Shown: piece by piece, positions 36,428 to 45,940 of the stretch | How the letters are laid out: each line of letters begins with the position of its first letter | Numbering within the stretch: the stretch's first letter is position 1 | Source of the DNA: Psychrobacter sp. Ps6 | Lineage (GTDB): Bacteria > Pseudomonadota > Gammaproteobacteria > Pseudomonadales > Moraxellaceae | Assembly: GCF_022129235.1 (NCBI RefSeq) | Contig: NZ_JADQAI010000005.1 | Coordinates: 61,502 to 125,501, forward strand | Direction of reading: 5' to 3' | DNA: 64,000 bases | Position numbers and translations under genes: made by a program | The notes under the pieces: model-generated | The model's input: only the letters and a program-made list of their open reading frames with translations | Databases searched by the model: none | What the model was told of the DNA's origin: nothing

Positions 36428-37267
36428 ATGAGTAATGCATCAACCAGTGACACACAAAACGATAAATATGTACCGCCTAAAGTTTGGACACAAGACAAAG
36501 ACAACGGCGGTAAGTTCGCAAGTATCAACCGCCCAACGTCCGGCGCTCGTTATGATAAAGAGCTACCAGTAGGCGATGCTCCGCTACAGCTATACTCACT
36601 GAACACACCCAATGGCGTCAAAGTAAATATCTTATTAGAAGAGTTGGCAGAGCTTGGTATTAGCGGTGCTGAGTACGATGCTTATAAAATTGATATATCG
36701 CAAGGTGAGCAGTTTGGCTCAGGATTTGTAGCGATCAACCCCAACTCAAAAATTCCAGCGTTAGTCGATCATTCTACTGATACCGCTGGTGAGCCGATTG
36801 CGCTTTTTGAGTCGGGCGCGATTTTAATGTATCTGGCAGAAAAGTTTGATAGATTCCTACCTTTATCGCTAGGAAAAGCGAGAGCGGATTGTCTGTCGTG
36901 GATTATGTGGCAAATGGGTAGTGCGCCTTTCTTAGGTGGCGGCTTCGGACATTTTTATGCCTATGCACCAGAGCCATTAGAATATCCAATTAATCGTTAC
37001 ACCATGGAGACTAAACGTCAGCTTGATGTATTAGATACCCATCTAAAAGATAGTGAGTACCTATGCGGTAATGATGAGGCTGATTATAATATTGCCGATA
37101 TGATCATTTGGGCATGGTATGGACAGTTGGTACTCGGTAAGCTATATGATGCGGCAGAGTTTTTACAAGTACAAGACTACAAACACATACAGCGTTGGGC
37201 GAAGAAAATCGCTGAGAGACCTGCCGTCAAGCGTGCTGTGGAGCTAGAACTAAAGCCAATCGATTAA
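36428..37267 (+). CDS. yghU: Glutathione S-transferase, YghU-like
   Basis: A 279-residue cytosolic GST of the YghU/Nu class, which uses glutathione for disulfide-bond reductase activity. The typical long N-terminal arm is present (YVPPKVWTQDKDNGGKFASINRPTSG), followed by a thioredoxin fold with SLNTPNGVKVNILLEEL and NPNSKIPAL, then a GST all-helical domain (YNIADMIIWAWYG). Two threonine/asparagine residues in the TPNG loop are where YghU binds glutathione, instead of the Cys or Tyr of other GSTs. It is monocistronic, with its own terminator. Confidence 0.9.
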   Translation: MSNASTSDTQNDKYVPPKVWTQDKDNGGKFASINRPTSGARYDKELPVGDAPLQLYSLNTPNGVKVNILLEELAELGISGAEYDAYKIDISQGEQFGSGFVAINPNSKIPALVDHSTDTAGEPIALFESGAILMYLAEKFDRFLPLSLGKARADCLSWIMWQMGSAPFLGGGFGHFYAYAPEPLEYPINRYTMETKRQLDVLDTHLKDSEYLCGNDEADYNIADMIIWAWYGQLVLGKLYDAAEFLQVQDYKHIQRWAKKIAERPAVKRAVELELKPID

Positions 37268-37300
37268 TTATTAGCGCGAGTATCATTTCATTATTACAGT

Positions 37301-37337
37301 TAGGCCGGTAAGTTACTCACTTATCGGCCTATTTTTA
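37301..37337 (+). terminator. Terminator after the GST gene
   Basis: TAGGCCGGTAAGT / ACTTATCGGCCTA stem (one wobble) followed by a T-rich run. Confidence 0.88.
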
Positions 37338-37498
37338 TTATATTTATTTTTATAAATATATAGGCAGCTACCTACTTTCTTTTGTATTTACATAATGGTA
37401 CATTAGTACAACAGATAGAAACATTGGTGCGTTAAGATAACCGCTTATCACCGTGACAGACAGGTGTTTATACTTATTTGATTGATGAGTAATGGATT

Positions 37499-38584
37499 AT
37501 GGAAAACAATAATAAAATGCGCTTACCTATGCTTGCAGCAGTTAGCATGGCTTTGTTCAGTACAGCAAGTATGGCGAACGCCGAAACTGAGTTTACTAGC
37601 CAAGATTGGCAGGTGGTCTGTGATAATACCCGTACTTGCCGGTTGGCAGGTTATCAAGCAGACAATAACAGTGAGTTCCCAGTATCTATCTTGCTGACTC
37701 GCCGTGCAGGTGCAGATGCTGCCGTGGATGGTAAAGTAAAGCTTGGTGGCGCTAAAGACAGCTCTTCTAAAGCCTTAATGCAGTTGGGTAACCGTCACCG
37801 AATATCACTATTTATCAACGATCGAAATTATGGCGAAACCAAGCCGTATTCTGCAGCAGCAGGCAGTGCTGAGCTAACCCAAGCACAGGTTACAGCACTC
37901 CTAAGCGCGCTTCAAAGATCAAGCAAGATTACGCTAGCACTGCGCAACTCACGCTGGCAGCTTTCAGATAAAGGCGCTAGTGCAGTGATGCTAAAAGCTG
38001 ATGATGTCCAAGGAAGAGTAGGCACACCAAGCGCCTTTATAAATAGCAACGAGGCCATAAAATCTAACAGCAGTGTATTGCCACCCAAAGCTGTACCAGT
38101 ATTACGTTTTGTAGAGCCTAGTGGCAAGTATGATACTAGTAATGATAAAAAGTTTGTCATGAGATCCTCTCAATTGGCCTCATTGATGAAAGGAACGATG
38201 AAAGATGCCGATGCTGACTGCCCAAATCTATCAGACAAGTCGCCTTGGCGTGTCAGTCGCCTAAATGATTCACAGCTGCTCGCACAGCATGATTGTTGGA
38301 TAGCTGCTTACAATGCAGGTAGTGGCGCGTGGGTGATCAATGATAGCAAGCCTTACAAGCCGACATTGGTCACGACTAGCGCCACTAATTACGACAAAGG
38401 TAAGCTTAGCTCAGTACAAAAAGGCCGTGGTATTGGCGACTGTATGAGTAGAGTCGATTGGGTGTGGACGGGCCGCGCATTTGAGAAAAGCCATGAAAGC
38501 ACCACTGGACTATGCCGTCTTATCGAAGCGGGCGGGGCATGGCAGCTACCGACTTATGTCACGGATGTTAAAGTAGTTAAATAA
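37499..38584 (+). CDS. Exported DUF1176-family protein
   Basis: A 361-residue protein with a Sec signal peptide (KMRLPMLAAVSMALFSTASMANA, likely cleavage after ANA). The mature part matches the DUF1176 family (DWQVVCDNTRTCRLAGYQ near the start and DCMSRVDWVWTGRAFEKS near the end) with several conserved cysteine pairs that would form disulfides in the periplasm. The function of the family is not known to me. A start at M7 would also leave a good signal peptide. No Shine-Dalgarno sequence is strong at either start. Confidence 0.85.
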   Translation: MENNNKMRLPMLAAVSMALFSTASMANAETEFTSQDWQVVCDNTRTCRLAGYQADNNSEFPVSILLTRRAGADAAVDGKVKLGGAKDSSSKALMQLGNRHRISLFINDRNYGETKPYSAAAGSAELTQAQVTALLSALQRSSKITLALRNSRWQLSDKGASAVMLKADDVQGRVGTPSAFINSNEAIKSNSSVLPPKAVPVLRFVEPSGKYDTSNDKKFVMRSSQLASLMKGTMKDADADCPNLSDKSPWRVSRLNDSQLLAQHDCWIAAYNAGSGAWVINDSKPYKPTLVTTSATNYDKGKLSSVQKGRGIGDCMSRVDWVWTGRAFEKSHESTTGLCRLIEAGGAWQLPTYVTDVKVVK

Positions 38585-39149
38585 TCACCGATTTTTTATT
38601 GAATGAGACGTTTAGCATGCTCAATAGAGGACTTATTCGGGCTATTTACTCAGTAATTGAATAAATGGCTACACATAATTTTTTATTGTGCTATACTGCG
38701 TCGCCACGTTAGCTTAGGCTTTCGTGAATTATGAGATTGATAACATCGCCTGCGATTTTGGGTCTAGGATGACCATAAGTAATTGTTGCCGATGATTTTG
38801 TGTACTTAAATAACGCCTTAAACATATCAGTTATTTTTGACTCATATCTTATCTACTGACCTATATAGGGTCTAGATTGGTTGCTGTTTGCGATTATCTG
38901 CTTTGGACAAAGCATTGATAATATGCGTATATCAAGCATGGATAAGACACTCGGCACTACCACCAAAATACGTCAGACAGCACGAACGCATTTATTATAA
39001 GGACGCTAAGCTCTATTGGCTTGGTTTCTGATTATCGACACTTTTATATTGCTCGGTAACCTTTAATAAAAGCAGCGTGATGAACGGTTATCAGTGGTAT
39101 GCATCAAGTTTGCTGAATTTACAGCAGCTTATACTTACCAAGGATTCCT
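38585..39149 (+). other. Long leader region of the DEAD-box helicase gene
   Basis: No protein gene fits in this 565-bp stretch. An extended -10 promoter (TGCTATACT at 38689-38697) would start transcription near 38704, leaving a leader of about 445 nt. The leader contains a strong hairpin at 38893-38922 and several weaker ones. Long structured leaders are typical of cold-induced helicase and csp mRNAs. No tRNA or known riboswitch pattern was recognised. Confidence 0.6.
38893..38922 (+). ncRNA. Hairpin in the helicase mRNA leader
   Basis: ATTATC and GATAAT flank TGCTTT-GGAC-AAAGCA, giving two 6-bp helices separated by a 2-nt bulge and closed by a 4-nt loop. The lack of a T run argues against a terminator. 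Confidence 0.5.
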
Positions 39150-40802
39150 ATGACTGACATCTTATCTGCAATCGCCGCTGAAAACGGCATCATCGAAAGC
39201 AACGACACTACTGCAAATACTGACACCAATACTCAAGCGGCTACCACTGACACTGCTGAAGAAAACAAAGTCACCTTTACTGATCTTGGCATTGCTAAGC
39301 CAATTCTTACTGCACTTGATCGCAGTGGCTATACCAATCCAACCCCTATTCAAGAACAAGCCATTCCTTTTGCACTAGCCGGCCGTGACCTTCTATTGTC
39401 AGCGCAAACGGGTAGTGGTAAAACAGCGGCATTCGTGATCCCAGTACTTGACCGTTTGAGCCGTGCAACTAGCTTTGACAAGCTCACCAAAGCACTTATC
39501 CTAACGCCAACGCGTGAACTTGCTCAGCAAGTACATGACAGCGTCCGTACGTACTCTAAAGACATGCGCGGTCTATTTTGTGTGCCACTTGTTGGCGGCG
39601 CACCATACAACGGTCAGATCACTGCTTTGAAAAAAGGCGTTCAAGTCATCGTTGCAACCCCTGGTCGTCTACTTGACCATATCAATGCAGGCCGTGTTGA
39701 TCTATCAAACTTAGAAGTGTTGGTACTTGACGAAGCGGATCGCATGCTAGACATGGGGTTTGCTGATGACATCAGTGATATCCTTCGTGCAGCGCCAATC
39801 GATCGTCAAACGATCATGTGTTCAGCAACTTGGGATGGCCCAGTCGGTAAAATCGCTGCTAGCTTCACTAAGAACCCTGAGCGCGTATCAATCAAAGTAG
39901 AATCTGCACACATCGAAGAAAAAGTGTACTACTGTGATGATTTTGATCACAAAAACCGCTTGCTTGACAAAATCGTTTGCCAGCAAGAGATGGATCAAAT
40001 CATTATCTTTGCTGCGACCAAACGCAGTACTGAAAAACTGGCTAAACAGCTACAAGAAGCGGGCCATAAAGCAAGCTTCTTACATGGTGACTTGCCACAG
40101 AGCAAGCGTAACCGCATCGTTCAAGACTTGCGTAATGGTAAGGTAAAAATCTTAGTAGCGACTGACGTTGCTGCTCGTGGTCTAGATATCCCAGCTATCT
40201 CGCACGTTATCAACTATGACTTGCCGCGTCAGACTGAAGATTACGTCCATCGTATCGGTCGTTGTGGCCGTGCTGGTCGTACTGGTGTTGCCATCAGTCT
40301 ATGCAGCATGGATGATCGTCCACAGCTGGCCGCCATCAACCGTTACTTAGATCGCAAAATGGAAGTCTGTGTTATCGAAGGTATGGAGCCTAAGAAAACC
40401 TACGTACCTAGCGAAAACAAAGGTAAAGGTCGTGGCCGTGGTCGTGGCCGTTCTAACGGCGGTGGCGGTCAAGGCCGTGGTCGTTCAAGCGGTGGCTATG
40501 CTGGTAAATCTAGCGGTGGCGGTCAAGGTCGTGGTCGTTCAAGCGACAGCGCACCAACTGGTCAACGCGCAAGCAACGATAGCGGTTATCAAGGTAAACC
40601 AAATGAGCGTTCAGGTGGCAAGCCGTATCAAGGCAAGCGCACAGGTGGTCCAAGCCGCGGTGATAGCAATGGCGTTCCACGTGGTGAGCGTGCTGCAACT
40701 GGTCGCGGTCGTCCAAGTGGCAGCCAAGGTCGCCCAGCAAGTCGTTCTGACAGCCGTGGCCAAGGTCGTCCAAACGGCGGCAACCGTGGTAAAGACTCAT
40801 AA
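39150..40802 (+). CDS. DEAD-box ATP-dependent RNA helicase with RGG tail
   Basis: A 550-residue RNA helicase. The N-terminal 38 residues are Thr/Asn/Asp-rich. The helicase core includes the Q motif PTPIQEQAIP, motif I AQTGSGKT (85-92), DEAD (about 194), SAT, and in the second RecA domain VATDVAARGLDIP and HRIGRCGRAGRTG. The last 120 residues form a Gly/Arg/Ser-rich tail with GRGRGR and GGGQGRGRSS repeats that should bind RNA non-specifically. It resembles RhlE/CsdA-like helicases important for ribosome assembly and mRNA unwinding in cold-adapted bacteria. The exact orthologue cannot be fixed by eye. AAGGA lies just before the ATG. Confidence 0.94.
   Translation: MTDILSAIAAENGIIESNDTTANTDTNTQAATTDTAEENKVTFTDLGIAKPILTALDRSGYTNPTPIQEQAIPFALAGRDLLLSAQTGSGKTAAFVIPVLDRLSRATSFDKLTKALILTPTRELAQQVHDSVRTYSKDMRGLFCVPLVGGAPYNGQITALKKGVQVIVATPGRLLDHINAGRVDLSNLEVLVLDEADRMLDMGFADDISDILRAAPIDRQTIMCSATWDGPVGKIAASFTKNPERVSIKVESAHIEEKVYYCDDFDHKNRLLDKIVCQQEMDQIIIFAATKRSTEKLAKQLQEAGHKASFLHGDLPQSKRNRIVQDLRNGKVKILVATDVAARGLDIPAISHVINYDLPRQTEDYVHRIGRCGRAGRTGVAISLCSMDDRPQLAAINRYLDRKMEVCVIEGMEPKKTYVPSENKGKGRGRGRGRSNGGGGQGRGRSSGGYAGKSSGGGQGRGRSSDSAPTGQRASNDSGYQGKPNERSGGKPYQGKRTGGPSRGDSNGVPRGERAATGRGRPSGSQGRPASRSDSRGQGRPNGGNRGKDS
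40423..40545 (+). repeat. In-gene repeats encoding the RGG tail
   Basis: A 34-base segment at 40458-40491 recurs with two mismatches at 40512-40545, preceded by GGTCGTGGCCG-type repeats. All are in frame and encode GGGQGRGRSS and GRGRGR. Confidence 0.85.
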
Positions 40803-40859
40803 TATCGCTATAACGAACGATTAAAGCTACTAATTCATTAATCGTCTAAAGATAGCAGC

Positions 40860-40891
40860 AAAAAGCCAGATACTTGTTATCTGGCTTTTTT
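40860..40891 (+). terminator. Terminator after the helicase gene
   Basis: AAAAAGCCAGATA / TATCTGGCTTTTT stem with a short loop. Confidence 0.92.
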
Positions 40892-41065
40892 ATGTTTGAT
40901 CTAGCCATCATGAACCTGAAAATAGATATCTCAAATGAAAGACTACTGTTTATTGAAGTGATAAACCCATTGGTCATCAAACCAAGCATAATGTCTGCTT
41001 GCGCGAGTTTTTTAGCTTGTCTATACTGATTCACTTTTGCCAGCTGTCAGCCTTGGAGCGACTTG

Positions 41066-42310
41066 ATGCCTACTACCTCCTCTTTAGCAATCGATAGCCT
41101 GCCATTAGCGTTTGGCATTATCATGGCCATCATCGGCTTGGTCTTTTATACCCAAGGCTTACCGGGCAAGTTTTGGCGACGGTTTTATGCGGTATTACCC
41201 GGTATTGTACTGTGCTGTTTTATACCCGCCACCCTAAACAGCTTAGGGGTGTTTGCTGACGGCGTTGGCGCGCAGATTTATGGTTTTACCGCCACGTATT
41301 TGCTGCCAGCAAGTTTGCTATTGATGACCTTATCCATGGATGTTCCCAAAATATTAGGTTTGGGCTGGAAAGCCATTGCGATGTTCTTTGCTGCCAGTAT
41401 CGCCATTATTATCAGTGGACCTATTAGCTTAGGAATTGCCAAATGGGTGTCACCTGAGATGTTTGTCGACGATACGTTGTGGCGCGGGTTTTCTGCCGTC
41501 GCGGGCAGCTGGATCGGCGGCGCGGCGAACCAAGCTGCGATGAAGGAGCTGTTTGGGGTCAGTGATGATCTATTTGGCATGATGATCTTGGTGGATGCCA
41601 CCAATGCCTCATTGTGGCTACTCGCAATCTTGGTGATGGCAAAACACAGCGCAAAAATCGATCGATTCTTGCGAGCGGATACTAGTAGCATTGATAAAGT
41701 TATCAAAGCCGTTGAGAGCTATGAGCGCGATCATGCCCGCCCAGCCACCATCAATGATTTGATGGTAATGTTTGGTTTGTGCTTTGCCATGGTAGGAATA
41801 GCGCATTTTGTTGGTGGACAAATTGCTGACTTTTTTGCCCCATACAAATGGGCGGTGCAATATAGTTTTGCCAGTTCATTCTTTTGGATGGTGGTCATTA
41901 TTACTCTGCTAGGTGTCATTTTTTCTTTTACTAAGATTCGTCGCCTTGACCATGTTGGCGCGTCCAAAATGGGTACCGTATTTATCTTCGTGCTGATTGC
42001 CGCGATTGGTATGCAGATTAATTTGGCGGGTATTGTCTCGCAGTGGCGGCTATTGCTTATCGGCTTTTTATGGATGAGTATTCACGTGGTGATTATCTTT
42101 GCTGTTGCCAGACTTATCCGTGCGCCGTTTTTCTTTTTGGCGGTAGGTTCTAATGCCAATACAGGCGGCGCATCATCGGCACCGATTGTCGCGACGGCTT
42201 TTCATCCATCGCTTGCGCCTGTTGGGGTGTTTTTGGGTATTATGGGCTATGCGGTGGGGACGTTTGGTGGGTATATCAGTACCCAATTGATGCGCTTGGT
42301 AGTGGGCTAG
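41066..42310 (+). CDS. DUF819-family membrane protein
   Basis: A 414-residue protein with about 11-12 hydrophobic segments, matching the DUF819 (YjcL-like) family: AGSWIGGAANQAAMKELFGV and the late glycine-rich VGSNANTGGASSAPIVATAF. Symmetrical halves and glycine-rich re-entrant-like loops suggest a transporter, but no substrate is known. GGAG lies 7 nt before the ATG at 41066, so the in-frame TTG three bases earlier is not used. It is monocistronic and terminated. Confidence 0.9.
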   Translation: MPTTSSLAIDSLPLAFGIIMAIIGLVFYTQGLPGKFWRRFYAVLPGIVLCCFIPATLNSLGVFADGVGAQIYGFTATYLLPASLLLMTLSMDVPKILGLGWKAIAMFFAASIAIIISGPISLGIAKWVSPEMFVDDTLWRGFSAVAGSWIGGAANQAAMKELFGVSDDLFGMMILVDATNASLWLLAILVMAKHSAKIDRFLRADTSSIDKVIKAVESYERDHARPATINDLMVMFGLCFAMVGIAHFVGGQIADFFAPYKWAVQYSFASSFFWMVVIITLLGVIFSFTKIRRLDHVGASKMGTVFIFVLIAAIGMQINLAGIVSQWRLLLIGFLWMSIHVVIIFAVARLIRAPFFFLAVGSNANTGGASSAPIVATAFHPSLAPVGVFLGIMGYAVGTFGGYISTQLMRLVVG

Positions 42311-42350
42311 TATTTAGGTTATCCGTATTCTGATAGTATTTTTTCTCAAC

Positions 42351-42377
42351 AAACCCGCAATGACTGCGGGTTTTTTA
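42351..42377 (+). terminator. Terminator after the DUF819 gene
   Basis: ACCCGCA / TGCGGGT stem with a 5-nt loop followed by TTTTTT. Confidence 0.85.
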
Positions 42378-42539
42378 TTATAAGGTGCCTAATGACTTAA
42401 GTTGTCGTTTTGTCTATCTATGCTATTGATACGTAAGCCTTGCCATAACCTTGCATGAGTACGTGTTAACCTTCCTGCTACTCATATGAATAATAAATAC
42501 GCTAGCAATAAATAGCGATTCAATAGGAAAAATAGCGTT

Positions 42540-45107
42540 ATGGCCAATCCAAAAAAAATAGAAGCAACAGAAAATAAGACAAGTATCATCAAGAACGCTC
42601 TATATAACCCTAATCAAGAAAATATTCAGGTCAGAGGTGCGCGTGTTCATAATTTAAAGAATGTCGATGTAGATTTACCGCGCAATGCACTGGTAGTGTT
42701 TACTGGTATCTCCGGTTCAGGAAAATCATCATTAGCATTTGGTACGTTGTTTGCCGAATCACAGCGCCGCTATCTTGATTCAGTATCGCCTTATGCAAGA
42801 AGGCTCATCGATCAGGTTGATGAACCCGATGTCGATACTATAGAAGGGTTACCGCCAGCAGTTGCTCTACAGCAGCAGCGAGGTACGCCGTCAGTACGCT
42901 CGTCTGTGGGTAGTGTAACAACCATATCTAATGGTCTACGTATGCTGTACTCACGAGCCGGAGAGTATCCCGCTGGCCAGGAGATACTGTATGCCGATGC
43001 GTTCTCGCCTAATACGCCAGATGGTGCCTGTCCGGCGTGTTCAGGTATTGGGCGTGTGTTTGAGGTCACCGAGGAGCTGCTGGTACCCGATAATACCAAG
43101 AGCATTCGCGAGCGGGCGATTGCGGCATGGCCACCGGCATGGCAAGGTCAAAACCTGAGCCGTATATTAACAACGCTTGGCTATGATATCGATACGCCTT
43201 GGCACACCCTGCCAAGGAAGACCCGCGACTGGATTTTGTTTACCGATGAAACGCCAACAGTGCCTGTTTATCCTGAGTATGATATAGAGCAAACACGTGA
43301 GGCAATTGAGAAAGGGGAGAAGCCAAATTATATGGGCACGTTTACCAGTGCCAAAAACTTTATTTTGCATTCTTTTGCCACTACCCAAAGCCCGCGTACC
43401 AAGAAACGCGTCTCGCAATTTATGCAGATATCCGAGTGTCCAGAATGTCATGGCAAAAAACTCAAAAAAGAATCACTGTCGGTTAAGTTTGCAGGACTCG
43501 ATATCGGTGAGCTGTCGCAGCTCACATTGACGGATATGGCAATCAAACTTGAAAATACGGCACACACCAAAGTGGCAGATGATACACCAAACCGCGAAAA
43601 AGCCATTGTTGCCCAGCGCATTGCTAGTGATATTCTCTCTCGTATTGAGGCACTAACAAGGCTTGGTCTGGGCTATCTGTCGCTTGAGCGTACCACACCA
43701 ACGCTATCGCCTGGTGAACTGCAACGACTCAGACTAGCGACCCAGATTCGCTCGCAGCTGTTTGGCGTGGTTTATGTCCTTGATGAGCCATCAGCAGGTC
43801 TGCATCCTGCTGACACGCAGGCGCTACTTGGGGCGCTAGATGAGCTGATCGCGTCTGGCAACTCCGTGTTTGTGGTTGAGCACGATGTGAGTGTAATTAG
43901 GCATGCTGATTGGGTAGTGGATGTCGGGCCACAGGCTGGCACGCATGGCGGTGAGATTGTCTATAGTGGGACTGTAGAGGGGCTACGTGAGGTTGCGCAG
44001 TCGCATACGGGTCAATACCTCTTTGCCAACGACACGGCGAATCATCAGTCAAAATCTGACAAAAGGAAACCGACAGCGTGGCTGAAACTCGCAAACATTG
44101 AGCGTAACAATATAACAGGCTTAGACGTTGAGTTTCCACTTGGGGTGATGACCAGTGTCACGGGTGTCTCAGGCTCAGGTAAGTCGAGTCTCGTCAGCCA
44201 AGCGTTGGTAGAACTTGTCAGTGAAGCATTGGGGCAGAAGACAGTTACAGAAGCGCCTGTAGGTGAGGCAGATTTGCTTGAGCAAGAGCTTGAGACAGTC
44301 ACCGGCGGTGAAATTGTCGCTGGCATGGAGCACGTCCGTCGTCTTATTAATATCAATCAAAAGGCGATTGGGCGGACACCGCGCTCCAATTTAGCAACCT
44401 ATACAGGATTGTTCGATGACGTGCGTAAGCTGTTTGCCGCAACCAAGCAAGCAAAAGCACATGGCTATGATGCTGGACGTTTCTCGTTTAACACCAAAAA
44501 AGGTCGCTGTCCAAATTGTGAAGGCTTAGGATTTGTCAGTGTTGAGCTGCTATTTTTACCAAGCGTCTATGCACCTTGTCAGGTCTGTCATGGGCAACGT
44601 TATGACAAAGAAACACTTGCCATCACGTATCGAGATAAAAACATTGCTGAAGTATTAAATTTAACCGTTGAAGCAGCTCATGAGTTTTTTGCTGATGAGG
44701 CGCCTATCTTGCGCGCGCTAGATGCATTGCTGCAAGTGGGTCTTGGCTACTTACGTTTGGGGCAGCCCGCCACTGAGCTGTCAGGGGGTGAAGCACAGCG
44801 TATTAAACTTGCCACTGAACTACAACGCACGCAGCGAGGCGATACACTCTATATCTTAGATGAGCCAACCACAGGGCTGCATCCTGCTGATGTATCCATG
44901 CTGATGGCGCAATTAAACGGTCTGGTCGACGCGGGCAACACGGTCATTATGGTTGAGCATGATATGCAAGTGGCCAGCAATAGCGACTGGGTGATTGATA
45001 TTGGGCCAGGGGCAGGTGATGAGGGCGGGTTAATTGTCGCTCAAGGCACGCCAGAAGACGTGGCCCAATCAGAAGACAGTCGCACCGCACCGTTTTTATT
45101 GGTGTGA
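42540..45107 (+). CDS. UvrA-like ABC ATPase, short paralogue (class II / UvrA2-like)
   Basis: This 855-residue protein has two ABC modules. The first Walker A is GISGSGKSS (56-64), with the signature LSPGELQRLRLATQ. The second is GVSGSGKSS, with LSGGEAQRIKLATEL. UvrA-type zinc cysteines occur as CPAC, CPEC and CPNC ... CQVC pairs. It is about 85 residues shorter than UvrA proper. Part of the region between Walker A and signature in the first module, where UvrB docks, is missing or reduced. Class II UvrAs (Streptomyces DrrC, Deinococcus UvrA2) give tolerance to DNA-intercalating drugs or act in damage tolerance. That is inferred here. No exporter is adjacent. Confidence 0.87.
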   Translation: MANPKKIEATENKTSIIKNALYNPNQENIQVRGARVHNLKNVDVDLPRNALVVFTGISGSGKSSLAFGTLFAESQRRYLDSVSPYARRLIDQVDEPDVDTIEGLPPAVALQQQRGTPSVRSSVGSVTTISNGLRMLYSRAGEYPAGQEILYADAFSPNTPDGACPACSGIGRVFEVTEELLVPDNTKSIRERAIAAWPPAWQGQNLSRILTTLGYDIDTPWHTLPRKTRDWILFTDETPTVPVYPEYDIEQTREAIEKGEKPNYMGTFTSAKNFILHSFATTQSPRTKKRVSQFMQISECPECHGKKLKKESLSVKFAGLDIGELSQLTLTDMAIKLENTAHTKVADDTPNREKAIVAQRIASDILSRIEALTRLGLGYLSLERTTPTLSPGELQRLRLATQIRSQLFGVVYVLDEPSAGLHPADTQALLGALDELIASGNSVFVVEHDVSVIRHADWVVDVGPQAGTHGGEIVYSGTVEGLREVAQSHTGQYLFANDTANHQSKSDKRKPTAWLKLANIERNNITGLDVEFPLGVMTSVTGVSGSGKSSLVSQALVELVSEALGQKTVTEAPVGEADLLEQELETVTGGEIVAGMEHVRRLININQKAIGRTPRSNLATYTGLFDDVRKLFAATKQAKAHGYDAGRFSFNTKKGRCPNCEGLGFVSVELLFLPSVYAPCQVCHGQRYDKETLAITYRDKNIAEVLNLTVEAAHEFFADEAPILRALDALLQVGLGYLRLGQPATELSGGEAQRIKLATELQRTQRGDTLYILDEPTTGLHPADVSMLMAQLNGLVDAGNTVIMVEHDMQVASNSDWVIDIGPGAGDEGGLIVAQGTPEDVAQSEDSRTAPFLLV

Positions 45108-45157
45108 TTTTATTGATGTGACGACCAGTCTTCAAATTGGGTCTAAGAGTGAAAGGT

Positions 45158-45898
45158 CTACCCCCAATAGTTATCAGGGCATTCGGGTAATTCAACTAAC
45201 GTGCGACGTAACGCATCTGACCATTTATGCCGGATGGTATTAAAGTACTCATCACGCTCATCAATACGGCGACCTTTGGGTAAGATTAAACTGTCATTTT
45301 CATAAAGCACAAAATCTATCGGCATACCGACCGATAGATTTGAGTGAATAGTCGAATCAAATGACAGCATCAACGCACGCGCCGCGTGTCTTACATCCAT
45401 GTTATAGCTGACAGAACGATCTAAAATAGGTTTGCCGTATTTGCTTTCGCCTAACTGAAAGAAGGGCGTATCTTCTGTGGCTTTGATGCAATTACCTTCA
45501 GGATAAATTAGGTATAACTCAGGCGGATGTCCTTTAATTTGACCACCAAGCATAAATGAGCTAGTAAAGGCCCCATCGCGACTAGAATTAGCGACTGCTT
45601 TTGCATGATTCATAATATCACGCATACATTCGCCAACCATTTGCGCCGCGTCAAACAACGTCGCTACCGTATTGAGGTTGCTCTCAGCACGCTGGTCAAT
45701 GTCGTTTTGTAGTTTATTGAACACGGCCTGCGACGTCGCTAAGCTACCCGCTGTCTGTAGCACCATAAAGCGCTCGCCCTCAACGCCATATTGATATAGC
45801 TTTCTGAATGTCGATATGTGGTCAACACCGGCATTGGTGCGCGTGTCACTGGCAAAGACCATGCCGTCTTTTAAACGAATGGCAGCACAATAGGTCAT
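45158..45898 (-). CDS. Anbu: ancestral beta-subunit proteasome-like peptidase
   Basis: This 246-residue Ntn-hydrolase is of the Anbu (HslV/20S-like) family. The nucleophile is Thr2, exposed by Met removal (MTYCAAI). D18 and K33 sit where the proteasome has Asp17 and Lys33. The family stretch GMVFASDTRTNAG is present. The frame is open to 45937, but AAGGG lies 7 nt before the ATG at 45898, and only that start puts Thr at position 2. It lies 42 bp downstream of the transglutaminase gene and completes the conserved Anbu gene set. Its substrate is unknown, and it may act as a ring or spiral particle. Confidence 0.93.
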   Translation of the reverse strand: MTYCAAIRLKDGMVFASDTRTNAGVDHISTFRKLYQYGVEGERFMVLQTAGSLATSQAVFNKLQNDIDQRAESNLNTVATLFDAAQMVGECMRDIMNHAKAVANSSRDGAFTSSFMLGGQIKGHPPELYLIYPEGNCIKATEDTPFFQLGESKYGKPILDRSVSYNMDVRHAARALMLSFDSTIHSNLSVGMPIDFVLYENDSLILPKGRRIDERDEYFNTIRHKWSDALRRTLVELPECPDNYWG

Positions 45899-45940
45899 AA
45901 GGTACCCTTGATAAAGAAAAATTGTAGAAAATAGCAAACG

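Noticed and set aside
38640..38800. Possible tRNA gene in the helicase leader
   Set aside because: No T-loop consensus or cloverleaf with the required stems could be folded by eye.
40369..40824. Long Val/Ala-rich frame within the helicase gene
   Set aside because: It is a frame shadow of the Gly/Arg repeat tail, and its odd composition follows from the GGT/CGT codons.
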